The notes: a model not told the origin generated them from the sequence alone. A stretch of 59,949 bases of DNA from Rhodopirellula bahusiensis (GCF_002727185.1 NZ_NIZW01000036.1:1-59949); one strand, 5' to 3'. Positions 8,630 to 18,471 are shown, numbered from the stretch's first letter. A program made the numbers and translations.

Positions 8630-9918
8630 CAACTCGAACCATTCGTTCACTCGGTGCAGTGTTTTGGATTGGGTGTCTTGTCGTCGTCGGCGGTTGGCTC
8701 GTCGCATCGTCTCGCGGTGGCGCCCAGCCTTTGGTGTCGGCCGTTTGGACGCCAACGGATTCCGTCGAACTGTCGGATCCGACAGCCGCGCTGAGTGTTG
8801 GCGACGCCGCATTCGCGAAAGATGTGAGTGCGGATGAGTGGCATCAGGTCGGGCACGTTTTGCGAGTCGACCCGGATACCAAAACCGCCACGCTGTCTTT
8901 GTATGAACCGTTGGATCAGGACCGCGAAACGTCGTTTTGGGACCGTCGTCAGCCGATTGAGGCGACGCTGCATCGGTCATCGGGCAAAGTCGATGATGTG
9001 ATCGCGACGTTGTTGCCGCGACCCAAGCGAGAACAGTTGGCTCAGAAGATTTCGGCTGCCATGCGCGAGCACGGTGAAGAGATCAGCGAAGCGATGCTGC
9101 CGCTGGTGTTTGAAACGGTTCGTCAGAGTTTGCCGGTCATCGAATCAGAATTGGCCGCGTCGCTGAGACGTCATGATGCCGAGATTGAAACCATCTCCGC
9201 TCGTTTTCGTGAGGACATCATTCAGGGTCAGATGGTTCCGCTCGTCCGGACGGAAGTGTTGCCGGTGCTGCGCCTTCACGGACGAGGACCCGCGGAAGAA
9301 ATCGGTCGCGAAATTTGGGGGAAGGCTTCGCTGTGGCGATTTGGTTGGCGGGCACTCTACGACAGTGCACCGCTGCCCGAACGGGAATTGGTTCGCGAGG
9401 AGTGGTCACGATTTGTGGAGGAAGAAGTCGTTCCAATCGTGGAGAATCATCTCGACGAAATCGCCGAGGCGGTGGAAGCGATCCTGCGTGATTTAGCGGC
9501 CAACGATGTGTTGCGAGAACGCCTTGGCGACGTCGCACTGCAAATCGTCAACGACGACGAAGCTCGCGATTTGCTGCGGACGATCGTGATGGAAGCCATC
9601 GTCGACAACGAACGATTGCGACAGGTTTGGGTGAATGTATGGACCTCACCCGAGGCTCGCGAAAAGTTGCGTGCGGCGGGTGAAAGGTTGGAACCCGTGA
9701 TTCGCGAGATTGGCGATGAAGTTATGGGGACACGCAGCGATGGGATCGAGCCCGGCTTTGCTCGCGTCCTGAGGAACCAGATTCTGGGCAAAGACAAGGT
9801 CTGGATCACGCTGAAAAATGAGTCCGCTTCGGGGGCGGATCCCGCCCGACCAATCGCTTTGCGGGTTGCAACGGATTTTACGCCCTATCCCATCGTCCAT
9901 CTGGCGTCGCCGGAGTGA
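8626..9918 (+). CDS. Unrecognised membrane-anchored protein, mainly helical
   Basis: 430 aa. I do not recognise a named family. One hydrophobic segment lies near residues 8-27 (AVFWIGCLVVVGGWLVA), so it is probably anchored with the bulk outside the cytoplasm. The remainder is charged, amphipathic and helix-rich, with repeated patterns such as EEEVVPIVENHLDEIAEAVE and REELV-like turns, suggestive of a long helical bundle or coiled coil. A small beta-rich part lies around residues 40-110. Its ATG overlaps the stop of the RbsC-like permease gene, so the two are probably cotranslated and may work together; a link to solute uptake is inference only. Confidence 0.75.
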   Translation: MTTRTIRSLGAVFWIGCLVVVGGWLVASSRGGAQPLVSAVWTPTDSVELSDPTAALSVGDAAFAKDVSADEWHQVGHVLRVDPDTKTATLSLYEPLDQDRETSFWDRRQPIEATLHRSSGKVDDVIATLLPRPKREQLAQKISAAMREHGEEISEAMLPLVFETVRQSLPVIESELAASLRRHDAEIETISARFREDIIQGQMVPLVRTEVLPVLRLHGRGPAEEIGREIWGKASLWRFGWRALYDSAPLPERELVREEWSRFVEEEVVPIVENHLDEIAEAVEAILRDLAANDVLRERLGDVALQIVNDDEARDLLRTIVMEAIVDNERLRQVWVNVWTSPEAREKLRAAGERLEPVIREIGDEVMGTRSDGIEPGFARVLRNQILGKDKVWITLKNESASGADPARPIALRVATDFTPYPIVHLASPE

Positions 9919-9987
9919 ATGACGCTTCGCGTTGCATCCAACCTTGGTTACGATGCGGGGTGTCTCCTTTCAATTTTCCCGCGTTGT

Positions 9988-11307
9988 ATGAATCCTGTTG
10001 CTGCCATGGACTCACTGGACGAAACCCCCGAAATCGCCAATCCGGATGTGCCGGACTCGGTCGCGGACATGGCTGAAGATCAAGCATCCCAATTGGTGAC
10101 CGACGAAGCGGTCGCCGCTGCGGCGGCACATTCTGTGGAAGATTTGGAAGTCAAAGACGCCCATGTGATCTTCACCAACGTTTGGAACGACTTGGAGGAA
10201 GAGTACGGCCGCGAAAATTTGCGGTTCACCAAAGAATTGATTCTGTTGGGCGGAGCACCGGGATCGGGCAAGGGAACCAACAGCGGTTTTATCTCGAAGG
10301 CTCGTGGTTTGACCTGCGATCCGATCGTGGTCAGCAGTCTGCTCGACACCCCCGAAGCAAAACGCATCAAAGAAGCCGGCGGGATGGTCGGCGACACCGA
10401 AGTTGTCGGGATCTTGTTCCGCAAGCTCTTGGAAGAAGAGTATCGCGACGGATGCATCCTCGATGGATTCCCGCGAACTCGTGTTCAGGTGGAATGTTTG
10501 CACCAGTTGGTTCAGAAAATGAATCAACTTTATCGCGAGTATCATTCGACGCCGTTAGCGATCAACTTTCGCAAGCCAACCGTTCACGCGGTCGTGTTGT
10601 TCATTGACGAAAAGACCAGCATCGAACGTCAATTGCTTCGTGGTCGCAAGATTGCCGAGCACAACGAACGTGTCGAAACCGAAAACGACGGCGAGCCACT
10701 CGAGCTGCGTTTGACGGACTTGGATCCGACGGCCGCAAAACGACGTTATCGCGTGTTCAAGGAAAAGACTTGGGATGCGCTGCAGTCGCTGAAGAAGATT
10801 TATCACTACCACTTCATCGACGCCGGTGGCGACATCGCGGAAGTGGAACGGAACATTCGCAGCGAGCTCGAGTATCAGTCTTCGCTGGAATTGGATCCAG
10901 AAACCTACGACGCGGTTAGGCACCTGCCGCTGGCGTCGGAACTTGGCGTGCATGCCCGCCAAGAATTGGTTCGTCGACTGGACGGTTATGAACTGGAACA
11001 TCGTGAGTTGTTCCATCATGTGATTGAGATCATCCAAAGTCGATTCATGCCGATTGTGCGTCGTCACGCGATCGCTGGTTTGGCGGTCGTGAACAGTGAA
11101 GACGCGATCTTCGAAGACCCAATGACTTTGGCAATGGTGATCGATGTGTTCGCGGAGCGTGGGTTCCGCGCGGTCGCAAACATCAACTTGGCCGAGACTC
11201 CCGATCACTTTGATTTGGAAACCGGCAAGATCACTTGCGTGACGAAGAAGATCTACCGCTTCCAAATTCGGTTCTTGGGATCGGAAATTCGTCGTGGCGG
11301 GCGCTGA
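9988..11307 (+). CDS. Adenylate-kinase-like nucleotide kinase with N- and C-terminal extensions
   Basis: 439 aa from ATG 9988 (ATG 10006 also possible). A P-loop GGAPGSGKGT sits near residues 88-97, followed by the NMP-binding region and the family signature ILDGFPRTRVQ; the LID region contains ERQLLRGR with a long charged insertion. Standard adenylate kinases are 180-220 aa. Here about 85 acidic/alanine-rich residues precede the P-loop and about 150 residues follow the kinase, ending in a beta-rich domain of unknown role. The kinase fold is clear, but substrate AMP or another nucleoside monophosphate cannot be settled. Its 3' end overlaps the futalosine hydrolase start by 14 nt, indicating an operon. 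Confidence 0.8.
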   Translation: MNPVAAMDSLDETPEIANPDVPDSVADMAEDQASQLVTDEAVAAAAAHSVEDLEVKDAHVIFTNVWNDLEEEYGRENLRFTKELILLGGAPGSGKGTNSGFISKARGLTCDPIVVSSLLDTPEAKRIKEAGGMVGDTEVVGILFRKLLEEEYRDGCILDGFPRTRVQVECLHQLVQKMNQLYREYHSTPLAINFRKPTVHAVVLFIDEKTSIERQLLRGRKIAEHNERVETENDGEPLELRLTDLDPTAAKRRYRVFKEKTWDALQSLKKIYHYHFIDAGGDIAEVERNIRSELEYQSSLELDPETYDAVRHLPLASELGVHARQELVRRLDGYELEHRELFHHVIEIIQSRFMPIVRRHAIAGLAVVNSEDAIFEDPMTLAMVIDVFAERGFRAVANINLAETPDHFDLETGKITCVTKKIYRFQIRFLGSEIRRGGR

Positions 11308-11977
11308 TTCGACGCTGTTGTTGATTCCAACTTCGGGTGAACGGGCCGAGTTGTTGAACCATTTGGATCTGCGAGCAGTGTCGATGAAAGGTTGGCACTG
11401 CGAGCTTTGCGGGTTCGGGTTGGTGGCTGCCGCCGCCGCGACCATGCGAGCGATCCGAACGCATCAACCGACACGAGTCATTTTGGCGGGAATCGCGGGC
11501 GGATTGTCGGATGCGGCCTCCGTCGGATCAGCTCATTGGTTTGACGAAGCGATTTGTGACGGCATCGGCGTCGGCGAGGGCGACGAATTTGTTTCCGCCG
11601 ATACACTCGGTTGGAAACAATGGGCGAGCGGCGATGACGAATCGCAAGAATCCATCGGTGACCAAATTGAGTTGGCTCGTCCCGGCAACGCGACGGGAAA
11701 GAAAACACCAAAGAACACATTGGTAAGCGTCTGCGCCGCGTCGTCGGAGGACTCGATGGCGTCTCGTCGCCGAAACCTCGCCGGCGAGACCGATCGCGAC
11801 TCTGTGATCGCGGAAGACATGGAGGCATTCGGTGTCGCCATGGCTTGCCAGATGACATCTACACCGTGCATGGTCGTTCGCGGGATCAGCAATGTGGCCG
11901 GCGACCGTGATCACTCCAAGTGGCAAATCAATTCGGCACTTCGATCCGTCGCCGAACGATTGATGGAATTGAACTGA
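11294..11977 (+). CDS. mqnB: Futalosine hydrolase-like nucleoside phosphorylase-family enzyme
   Basis: 227 aa, GTG start inside the preceding gene. The opening LLLIPTSGERAELL, the motif AGIAGGL and the signature EDMEAFGVAMAC place it in the MTAN/PNP superfamily. The Ile-Pro-Thr-Ser-Gly-Glu-Arg start resembles MqnB, which removes hypoxanthine from futalosine in the alternative menaquinone pathway. Other possibilities are an MTA/SAH nucleosidase or a hopanoid-associated phosphorylase. The central part (around residues 95-150) is poorly conserved and hydrophilic. Planctomycetes are known to use the futalosine route, but no other mqn gene is in this window. Confidence 0.7.
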   Translation: MAGADSTLLLIPTSGERAELLNHLDLRAVSMKGWHCELCGFGLVAAAAATMRAIRTHQPTRVILAGIAGGLSDAASVGSAHWFDEAICDGIGVGEGDEFVSADTLGWKQWASGDDESQESIGDQIELARPGNATGKKTPKNTLVSVCAASSEDSMASRRRNLAGETDRDSVIAEDMEAFGVAMACQMTSTPCMVVRGISNVAGDRDHSKWQINSALRSVAERLMELN

Positions 11978-11991
11978 TTCGATCGAGTGAA

Positions 11992-14022
11992 TCAGTCTTG
12001 AGGTGCGTCGTCGACTGTGACGAGTTCTTCCACGCCTCCATCGCCCGGGTGAAAACGACCGGCGAAGAAGTCGGCAACCAAGTGTTTGCCGAGAACGGAT
12101 CGAGGTCGTCGGCCAATTAGCGAACGATAAACCATCCATTGCTCGCTGCCGATTTGAATTCGGAATCCGGTGGCGATGTTGCGGGGAATCAACTGCAAAT
12201 CATCGGCGACGGTCAGTGTTCGCCAGGTCCGCTTGCGGTGGAAACGTCGCGATTGAAAATCGATCCACACAGGGCTGTAGACGGCGCCGATTCCGTTGGT
12301 CGTGACGACGACCGAGTGCGACTCGTTTTCAGTCTCGCTGGGTTCGGCGGTGCAGTCGGTGGCACCGGTTCGCCATTCAGCCGCGGGCAACGGTAACATC
12401 ATCGCGCGACGTTTGTTGTCGTGGAAATAAACTTCGCGAGTTTGTTGATCCGGATTCGCGGAGACATCTTCTGAAACGGGATATCGCGTCACGCATCGAA
12501 TCTGAACATCGGACAGCGAACCGAAGGGGCTTTCTGCAGCGGACGCCGCGTTCGATTCATCGTCGACTGAGTTAGTCAACGATGGGTTGGGGTTCGGTTC
12601 GAACTGGGCGGGCAAGACAGTATCGGACACCATCACACATCGGTCATCGCGAATGACCATGAACTGTCGCTGCAAGACGACACCGCCGGTGTAGGACTGT
12701 TCCAATTCCAAGTAGTGAACGTCATCGTCGGTGTATTCGCACGTGGCCTGCCAAGCTCCTTTCGGGTGCTGGCAGACTCCGTCCAGTTCGATGGTTGTTT
12801 GCAGAGGCCCGCGAAAAATGGTGCGGCGTCCGCCCATGATTTCGATTTGCATCACTTCATCGCTGTAGTCAATGAAGGTGCGACCGCGGCGAACATCCCA
12901 TTCCGGCAGCATCGCGACCAAACCGGCCACGTCGCTGTGCCACATTGATTCGGGCAACGAAATTTCCCAAGCCAACCGGCCGCCGCTTTGGCTTTGACCC
13001 AAGGAAGCGGAGAATGCGGGCAGCAAAGAGTCGGTGTCGTACTTCATCGCCCGGCCCATCAATCCGGCGGGAGCGATCGGACGAGCGGGCTTGCTCGTCT
13101 TTGTCGTCGACTTCTTTTTCTTCTTGACGGACTTCTTGGCTCGCGAGACCAATCCGACGTGATCGAGAGCGACATCGCGTGAAGTGGATTCCGATAGGAC
13201 CGGTGATCCGTCGACGCGGCTGGTTGCGGCGATCCAGCCGGCCAATTCTTCGGCGGTGGCTTGGTGAGACTTTTTGAATTTGCGTTTCGCGACGACTCGC
13301 ATCAATTCTTCGCAGCGAATGATCGATGCCATCACGGTTCGCGACGCACGCGGCGTTCGCAAGGCTTCGTCAATCGAGTCTTCGTGATCCAGGTAGGCTT
13401 GGACCGCCGAAGCGGATGGCTTTCCGCGAGCGATGCAGCTTGGAATGTCGGCCAAGCGGTGCGCAAGAGTCAGCCCGAGTTCGCCGGCCAGCAACAAATG
13501 ATGCGGCGACTGGGGGGCGTCGTGTGCGAGCGTGGATGCGACTCGGCGTTGCAATTCGGCGAGCAGGTTCCACCAAAGTTGCAGCGGCAAAATCGATGTC
13601 AGTGCGGGAAGAGACGACGCCCACAGGATGCAGCCGACATCACCGGCCAAGTCCGAGCGTCCGTCGCGGGACGCTTCCAAAAACATTTCCGCGGCAGGAA
13701 TCAAATCCGTGTCGGTCGTCGCGACTTGGTCCGCGTTGGCCGTCGCGAGAAACGCCAGTTGTTGGCTGAGTTCATCGACAGGCCCCTTGAGCAACGACGC
13801 GAGGCCCCACAAGTAGACTTGGCCGTCGATCGCATCGTCGCCAAACAGTTTGGTGGCGGGATGGCGTTGCCTTCGGGTTTCGATCTTTTTGCGCAATGCC
13901 TGCCAAGCGGCCGCATCGGGCATGGGGGTGACACTCGTGATTCCCTCGGCTGGCGCGGGATTGGTCGCGGCGGCCTTTTTCTTGGACGAGTTTGATTTCG
14001 ATGGCGGTTTGGTCAGTGTCAT
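11992..14022 (-). CDS. Large protein of unknown function, possibly heparinase II/III-like C-terminal region
   Basis: 676 aa from ATG 14022; a TTG five codons upstream is less likely. The N-terminus is Lys/Ala/Pro-rich (KSNSSKKKAAATNPAP) without a signal peptide. The middle is helical (LLLAGELGLTLAHRL), followed by a basic Lys/Ser linker (KKSVKKKKKSTTKTSK) and a beta-rich C-terminal half with VMQIEIMGGRRTIFRGPL and VVLQRQFMVIRDDRCVMVSD. That last pattern recalls the beta-sandwich end of heparinase II/III-type lyases, but I see no catalytic signature and give this only as a possibility. It converges with the futalosine hydrolase gene, 14 nt apart. Confidence 0.65.
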   Translation of the reverse strand: MTLTKPPSKSNSSKKKAAATNPAPAEGITSVTPMPDAAAWQALRKKIETRRQRHPATKLFGDDAIDGQVYLWGLASLLKGPVDELSQQLAFLATANADQVATTDTDLIPAAEMFLEASRDGRSDLAGDVGCILWASSLPALTSILPLQLWWNLLAELQRRVASTLAHDAPQSPHHLLLAGELGLTLAHRLADIPSCIARGKPSASAVQAYLDHEDSIDEALRTPRASRTVMASIIRCEELMRVVAKRKFKKSHQATAEELAGWIAATSRVDGSPVLSESTSRDVALDHVGLVSRAKKSVKKKKKSTTKTSKPARPIAPAGLMGRAMKYDTDSLLPAFSASLGQSQSGGRLAWEISLPESMWHSDVAGLVAMLPEWDVRRGRTFIDYSDEVMQIEIMGGRRTIFRGPLQTTIELDGVCQHPKGAWQATCEYTDDDVHYLELEQSYTGGVVLQRQFMVIRDDRCVMVSDTVLPAQFEPNPNPSLTNSVDDESNAASAAESPFGSLSDVQIRCVTRYPVSEDVSANPDQQTREVYFHDNKRRAMMLPLPAAEWRTGATDCTAEPSETENESHSVVVTTNGIGAVYSPVWIDFQSRRFHRKRTWRTLTVADDLQLIPRNIATGFRIQIGSEQWMVYRSLIGRRPRSVLGKHLVADFFAGRFHPGDGGVEELVTVDDAPQD

Positions 14023-14246
14023 GGACCCGAGGTGCAACGCAGGGAATAATCGATGGAATGAACGGTGAATCCATCCGTGATTCTGAGGCGGTCTCCTCCC
14101 AGTGAGAACGCCAATCGAAGGTTGATACCTTCGCAGATTGATTGAGCGTTCTTTCGCCGTTCATTGACCGACGATTCGACTGGCTACGCAGTCTAACCGG
14201 GCGGCGCTGGTTGTAGACTCCCCGCACTTGAGTGATTGAGAAATTC

Positions 14247-15344
14247 ATGTCCATGAAATCTGTTTCCGGCCTGCGACAATCTGATTTGCGATCCAATCCA
14301 TGGACTTGGCCCCCGGTAGCGGGCGTGGAAGTCATCAGGAGTGGCCGATTGAGTCTGACCGTATTGGCTGTGATGCTGTTCACGTTGATCGGAAGCACTT
14401 GTCCGACCAACGTCAGGGCTCAAGACGATTCGGGTCAGAACAACGCGGGGACGGAGCAGGCCTCCGATGCCGAGGATCAACGTTCGCTGGGCGTGGCCGC
14501 ACCCGATGATCCCGATCCCTATGACGACGCTGCCATCCAAGCCGAATTGGAAGAGTGGGACCGGCAAATGCGAGCGATGGCGGACAAGTACGCGGCGCCT
14601 CCGGGAGCCAAGCAGATCACGAAGCTTCCTGATTTGTGGATCGATACGAAAGCCAAACGCATCTACATCGATGGCTACGTGACGATGCGAAAAGGTGGCT
14701 TGGAAATGTTCGCTTGCCCGGTCGGAACAAAAGAACATGAATCGGTCGTCGCCGCGTTCGCGAAAAGCAAAGAAGTTCACGCGGGTTTGTTGGCTTTGGG
14801 AACCAAGTCGGGAACGCCGGTCTCCTACGATCCTGAATTCAAACCGCCGACGGGCCAACCGGTTGCCGTTTGGGTGACTTGGCGCGACGAGGCTGGCAAG
14901 TTCAAAGTGGCCGACGCGAGGTCGTGGGTCCAGAACAATGAAACCAAGAAGTCGTTGGCCGAACAATGGGTTTTCGCGGGCAGTCAACTTTGGACGGATC
15001 CGGTCGACAAGGTCACTCACTACTCGGCGGATTCGGGCGACATGATTTGCGTGTCCAACTTCAGCAGTGCGATGTTGGACGTGCCGTTTTCCAGCAGTGC
15101 CCAAGCCGGCAACTTGTTGTTCTTGGCTTTCACCGAGCACATTCCTGAACAAGCGACGTCCGTTCGACTGGTTTTGGTGCCTCAGTTCGAAAATGATCCA
15201 ACGGCGACCACGCCGCCCGATGAATCGATTTTGCCGCTGCCAAGCAAAGACAAAAAGAAGCCCGCGGAGAAGACAGACGATGCGAAGGCGGCATCCAAAT
15301 CCAGCGAATCAGAGTCCAGCCAAAACGCGACGGGAAATCGCTGA
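14247..15344 (+). CDS. Secreted YdjY-domain protein
   Basis: 365 aa from ATG 14247 (GTG 14232 and ATG 14253 are alternatives). A long N-region precedes a hydrophobic signal segment around residues 33-55 (LSLTVLAVMLFTLIG) ending near VRA-Q, so export is expected. The YdjY domain follows: LWIDTKAKRIYIDGYVTMRKG, then KEVHAGLLALGTKSGTPV, and the closing IPEQATSVRLVLVPQ. The C-terminus is a charged Lys/Glu/Ser tail, probably disordered. The domain's biochemical role is unknown; in planctomycetes it occurs in secreted proteins. The 3-hydroxyacyl-CoA dehydrogenase gene starts 2 nt after the stop, so an operon is likely. Confidence 0.8.
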   Translation: MSMKSVSGLRQSDLRSNPWTWPPVAGVEVIRSGRLSLTVLAVMLFTLIGSTCPTNVRAQDDSGQNNAGTEQASDAEDQRSLGVAAPDDPDPYDDAAIQAELEEWDRQMRAMADKYAAPPGAKQITKLPDLWIDTKAKRIYIDGYVTMRKGGLEMFACPVGTKEHESVVAAFAKSKEVHAGLLALGTKSGTPVSYDPEFKPPTGQPVAVWVTWRDEAGKFKVADARSWVQNNETKKSLAEQWVFAGSQLWTDPVDKVTHYSADSGDMICVSNFSSAMLDVPFSSSAQAGNLLFLAFTEHIPEQATSVRLVLVPQFENDPTATTPPDESILPLPSKDKKKPAEKTDDAKAASKSSESESSQNATGNR

Positions 15345-15346
15345 TT

Positions 15347-16537
15347 GTGGCGGAGTCGATTCGAGTTTTGTTGGTTGGCGCAGGAGTCGTCGGCCGCGCG
15401 ATCGCCACGGATCATTTGTTGGCGGGATGCGAAGTTTGGATGGCGGATCGAGACGAAGCGGTTTTGTCAGAAGCTTGCGACGCGGTCTTGCAGCGAACCG
15501 ATGGCATGGCCGATTCAGCTTCACCATGGGGAGCGTTGATTCCGATTCCCGTGGTGCATTTGATGCCCCACATTCCCAGCGAAGACATCGTCGAATCGGA
15601 TGCGTCGCCGACTTGGATGGTGATTGAGTCCATTGCAGAGAAGTTGCCGATCAAGCAAGCCTTCTTCGCCGATGTTGAAACCTGGTTTTCTCGGTCGCCA
15701 ATTCTGACCACCAACACGTCGACGCTGCCGATCACCGAGATCGCTGGTGCAATGCACACTCATGCGTCGCGTTTTTGTGGGATGCATTTTTTCATGCCGG
15801 TGGTCGGGCGACACGCGGCGGAGATCATCGTTCATCCGGGGACCAGCGATTCGGTCATCGCGGCTTGCGAAGAGCATGTTCGACATTTGAAGAAGGCTCC
15901 ATTGCGAGTCTTGGATTCGCCTGGCTTTGTCGTCAATCGCATGCTGGCTCCCTATCTGAATCTCGCGATGCAGTTGCTGTGTGCTGGCGTGTCGGCCTCC
16001 ACCATTTGTGAGGCGGCCCTGCGGTATGGCATGCCGATGTCGCCGTTCGAATTGATTGACTTGATCGGACCGCGGACGGCGTTTGACGGCGGTCGAGTGG
16101 TTTGGCAATCGTTCCCGCACCGAATGGATCCGTCGCCGTTGTTGCCCGCGATGGTCAAGCGATCGCTGCTTGGCGTTGCCGGGAAGAAGGGCTTCTATGA
16201 CTATGCCGACGACGGTTCTCGCAAAGGCGATGATCTATCGGATGAAGCGAGTACTCTGATGGAACGGTACTCCCGCGACGATTTTGGTGCGGCTGAGATC
16301 CAGGGGGATACGCAACTGATCGCGGACATGTTTGCCACGGCGATGTGTCGGGAGGCTGACGCGATTTCGGAGGCGGGTGTGGCTTCTGAGAAGACGATCG
16401 ATCACGCCATGGCGGGTGGTCTAGGTTACGTCGCGCCGGATCCCACGATGACTTGGCGAGAGCACATTGAATCGATCGGAGAGACTCGCTTCGATCAAAT
16501 CGCGAATCGTTTTCCGAAGCTGAAATCGCTCCGTTAG
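15347..16537 (+). CDS. 3-hydroxyacyl-CoA dehydrogenase, NAD-binding type
   Basis: 396 aa, GTG start 2 nt after the YdjY gene. The N-terminal Rossmann fold has VLLVGAGVVGRAIA (GxGxxG) and an acidic residue after strand 2. Family motifs follow in order: NTSTLPITEIA, GMHFFMPVVGR (with the catalytic-type His), and LDSPGFVVNRML before the C-terminal helical dimer domain. A second helical C-terminal portion (LGVAGKKGFYDYADDGSRKG and onward) gives it two C-terminal domains, as in the dehydrogenase half of FadB/FadJ-like enzymes, but no hydratase domain is present. It should oxidise 3-hydroxyacyl-CoA to 3-ketoacyl-CoA in beta-oxidation or a related pathway. Confidence 0.85.
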   Translation: MAESIRVLLVGAGVVGRAIATDHLLAGCEVWMADRDEAVLSEACDAVLQRTDGMADSASPWGALIPIPVVHLMPHIPSEDIVESDASPTWMVIESIAEKLPIKQAFFADVETWFSRSPILTTNTSTLPITEIAGAMHTHASRFCGMHFFMPVVGRHAAEIIVHPGTSDSVIAACEEHVRHLKKAPLRVLDSPGFVVNRMLAPYLNLAMQLLCAGVSASTICEAALRYGMPMSPFELIDLIGPRTAFDGGRVVWQSFPHRMDPSPLLPAMVKRSLLGVAGKKGFYDYADDGSRKGDDLSDEASTLMERYSRDDFGAAEIQGDTQLIADMFATAMCREADAISEAGVASEKTIDHAMAGGLGYVAPDPTMTWREHIESIGETRFDQIANRFPKLKSLR

Positions 16538-16841
16538 GGGATGGCTTGATTGGCCGTTGGGACCACACGGGGGGCCGGACGCATCGATTGCGACGGGTAC
16601 ATTTGGCCGATTGTGGCGTTCTATTTTCACCCAGCGATCGTTTGGCGGCGATTTCGACGGTTTCAGCTACAATGAGAGATTGCTAAATCGGCACCTTTTC
16701 GCGTTCGGAAACAGTCTTGGATTGTTCCTTGCACGCTGTGCCAAGTTAGCCGGAACGACAGGCCTTGTTGCTCGCGGACGCTGCTCCGTTCTCTCCGCTT
16801 GTCGGGACAAAGATTTGACTCCTCTTCAGATGGGATGATTG
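16538..16841. other. Intergenic gap, no gene seen
   Basis: About 300 bp between two plus-strand genes. It holds no convincing coding frame. TACAAT at 16671-16676 could be a -10 hexamer for the downstream membrane protein, but I do not see a matching -35 at 17 bp, so a promoter is only suspected. Confidence 0.3.
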
Positions 16842-18416
16842 ATGGCCACGGTTTCGGAAACGTCCTTGCCTGATCACGACCTCGCCGACGCAACCTTGGC
16901 TGATGAAACGTTGGGTGCAGCGGACACCGCACCTCGCCGTCGCATGGGTTTTCTGAAAGCCGCTCCCGCTTGGTTGATCAGCACTCTGTTCCACATCGGC
17001 GTGATCCTGATTCTTGGATTGGTCACGTTTGCCGACCCAGTCAAAATTGTGAACGTGTTGTCGGCGGCGGCCACGGGCGAAGAAGGTCCCGAGATCGAGG
17101 AGTTCCAGATTGAACAAATCGATCCCGGTGAGATGGTCGAAATGGATGAGTTCTCCGAACCGGTGGAGCTGTCCGAAGCTCTCGACACGACCGAAACGTT
17201 GCAGGTCGATGTGGCGATGGAGATGCCTTCGATGCCGATGGAGATGACCGATTTGGCATCTGACATGGCCCCCGTCGCTCAGACGTTGCAAACGCTGTCG
17301 TCCATGTCGATGACGGCGATGGACAGCCGATCGATGGACATGAAAAAGAAACTGCTTCGTGAATATGGCGGGTCGGCTGCCAGCGAAGCGGCGGTCACGG
17401 AGGCGTTGAAATGGTTGGCTCTGCATCAAGCTCCCAACGGCGGGTGGACGTTCCAACACAACTTGGTCTGCAACGGCCAGTGCGGTGATCCAGGTGAACC
17501 CAAGCGAGTCGGAGCCGTCAACGCCGCGACCGCGATGGCGTTGTTGCCATTCCTTGGTGCTGGGCAGACGCACTACGCCGGTGAGTTCAAAAACGTCGTT
17601 CGTGGCGGATTGCTGTTTTTAATCGCGAATGGAAAACAAGGCACAGTCCGCGGTTTGCCCGTGTTGGATTTGTCGGAATCATCCGGCAATGGAATGTACT
17701 CGCACGGTTTAGCCGCCATCGTGTTGAGCGAAGCCTATGCGATGACGGAAGACCCCGCTCTCGCCGTACCCACGCAGCAAGCGATCAACTACATCGTCAC
17801 GGCTCAGTGTGCCGACGGCGGTTGGCGATACCGGCCACGCGATGCTTCCGGCGGTGACACGTCGGTGGTGGGCTGGCAAGTCATGGCGTTGAAGAGTGCC
17901 TACATGGGCCACCTGATTGTGCCGCCACAAACCATCAATGGTTCGACATTGTTCTTGGACAAGGTTCAATCCAATGGCGGTGCGATGTACGGTTATCAAT
18001 CGCCTTCCACGCGAGTCCGACCGGCCTGCACGGCGGCTGGGTTGCTATGCCGCATGTACTTGGGTTGGGACAAGAATCATCCGGGATTGCAAAAGGGTGT
18101 CGAAGCCTTGCTCGACATCGGCGTTCGCAAGGACAACATCTACTACGACTACTATGCCGCTCAGGTGCTTCGTCACGTTGGTGGCCCCGAGTGGGATAAG
18201 TTCAACGCCGAGCTTCGAGATTGGTTGGTCGAGACCCAGTCTCAATCCGGTGGCAGCAAAGGCAGCTGGTACTTCCCACAAGCCGGGATGCACACCGGCC
18301 CCAAAGAAGGCGGGCGATTGGCCGCTACGTCCTTTGCAACGATGATCTTGGAAGTGTATTACCGGCACATGCCGTTGTATGCCGATCAGGAAGAAGAAGA
18401 CGCGTTCCCTTTGTAG
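16842..18416 (+). CDS. Membrane-anchored squalene-cyclase-fold (prenyltransferase/QW-repeat) protein
   Basis: 524 aa from ATG 16842. One TM segment near residues 45-67 (WLISTLFHIGVILILGLVTFA) is followed by an acidic, Met-rich linker (about 75-165). The rest is an alpha-toroid of the terpene cyclase/prenyltransferase type with QW-like motifs APNGGWTF, CADGGWRYRP and GSWYFPQ. The cyclase DxDD acid motif is not visible, so squalene cyclisation is unlikely; a binding or scaffold role outside the membrane is more plausible (inference). A clear paralog with the same layout is at 40987-42897, where it sits in an operon with ExbB and ExbD. The TM/linker layout also recalls TonB-like proteins. Confidence 0.75.
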   Translation: MATVSETSLPDHDLADATLADETLGAADTAPRRRMGFLKAAPAWLISTLFHIGVILILGLVTFADPVKIVNVLSAAATGEEGPEIEEFQIEQIDPGEMVEMDEFSEPVELSEALDTTETLQVDVAMEMPSMPMEMTDLASDMAPVAQTLQTLSSMSMTAMDSRSMDMKKKLLREYGGSAASEAAVTEALKWLALHQAPNGGWTFQHNLVCNGQCGDPGEPKRVGAVNAATAMALLPFLGAGQTHYAGEFKNVVRGGLLFLIANGKQGTVRGLPVLDLSESSGNGMYSHGLAAIVLSEAYAMTEDPALAVPTQQAINYIVTAQCADGGWRYRPRDASGGDTSVVGWQVMALKSAYMGHLIVPPQTINGSTLFLDKVQSNGGAMYGYQSPSTRVRPACTAAGLLCRMYLGWDKNHPGLQKGVEALLDIGVRKDNIYYDYYAAQVLRHVGGPEWDKFNAELRDWLVETQSQSGGSKGSWYFPQAGMHTGPKEGGRLAATSFATMILEVYYRHMPLYADQEEEDAFPL

Positions 18417-18471
18417 AAACGCGTCCTTCGAACGGCCACCCATCGGTTCCAGTCAATGGAACAATCACCAA

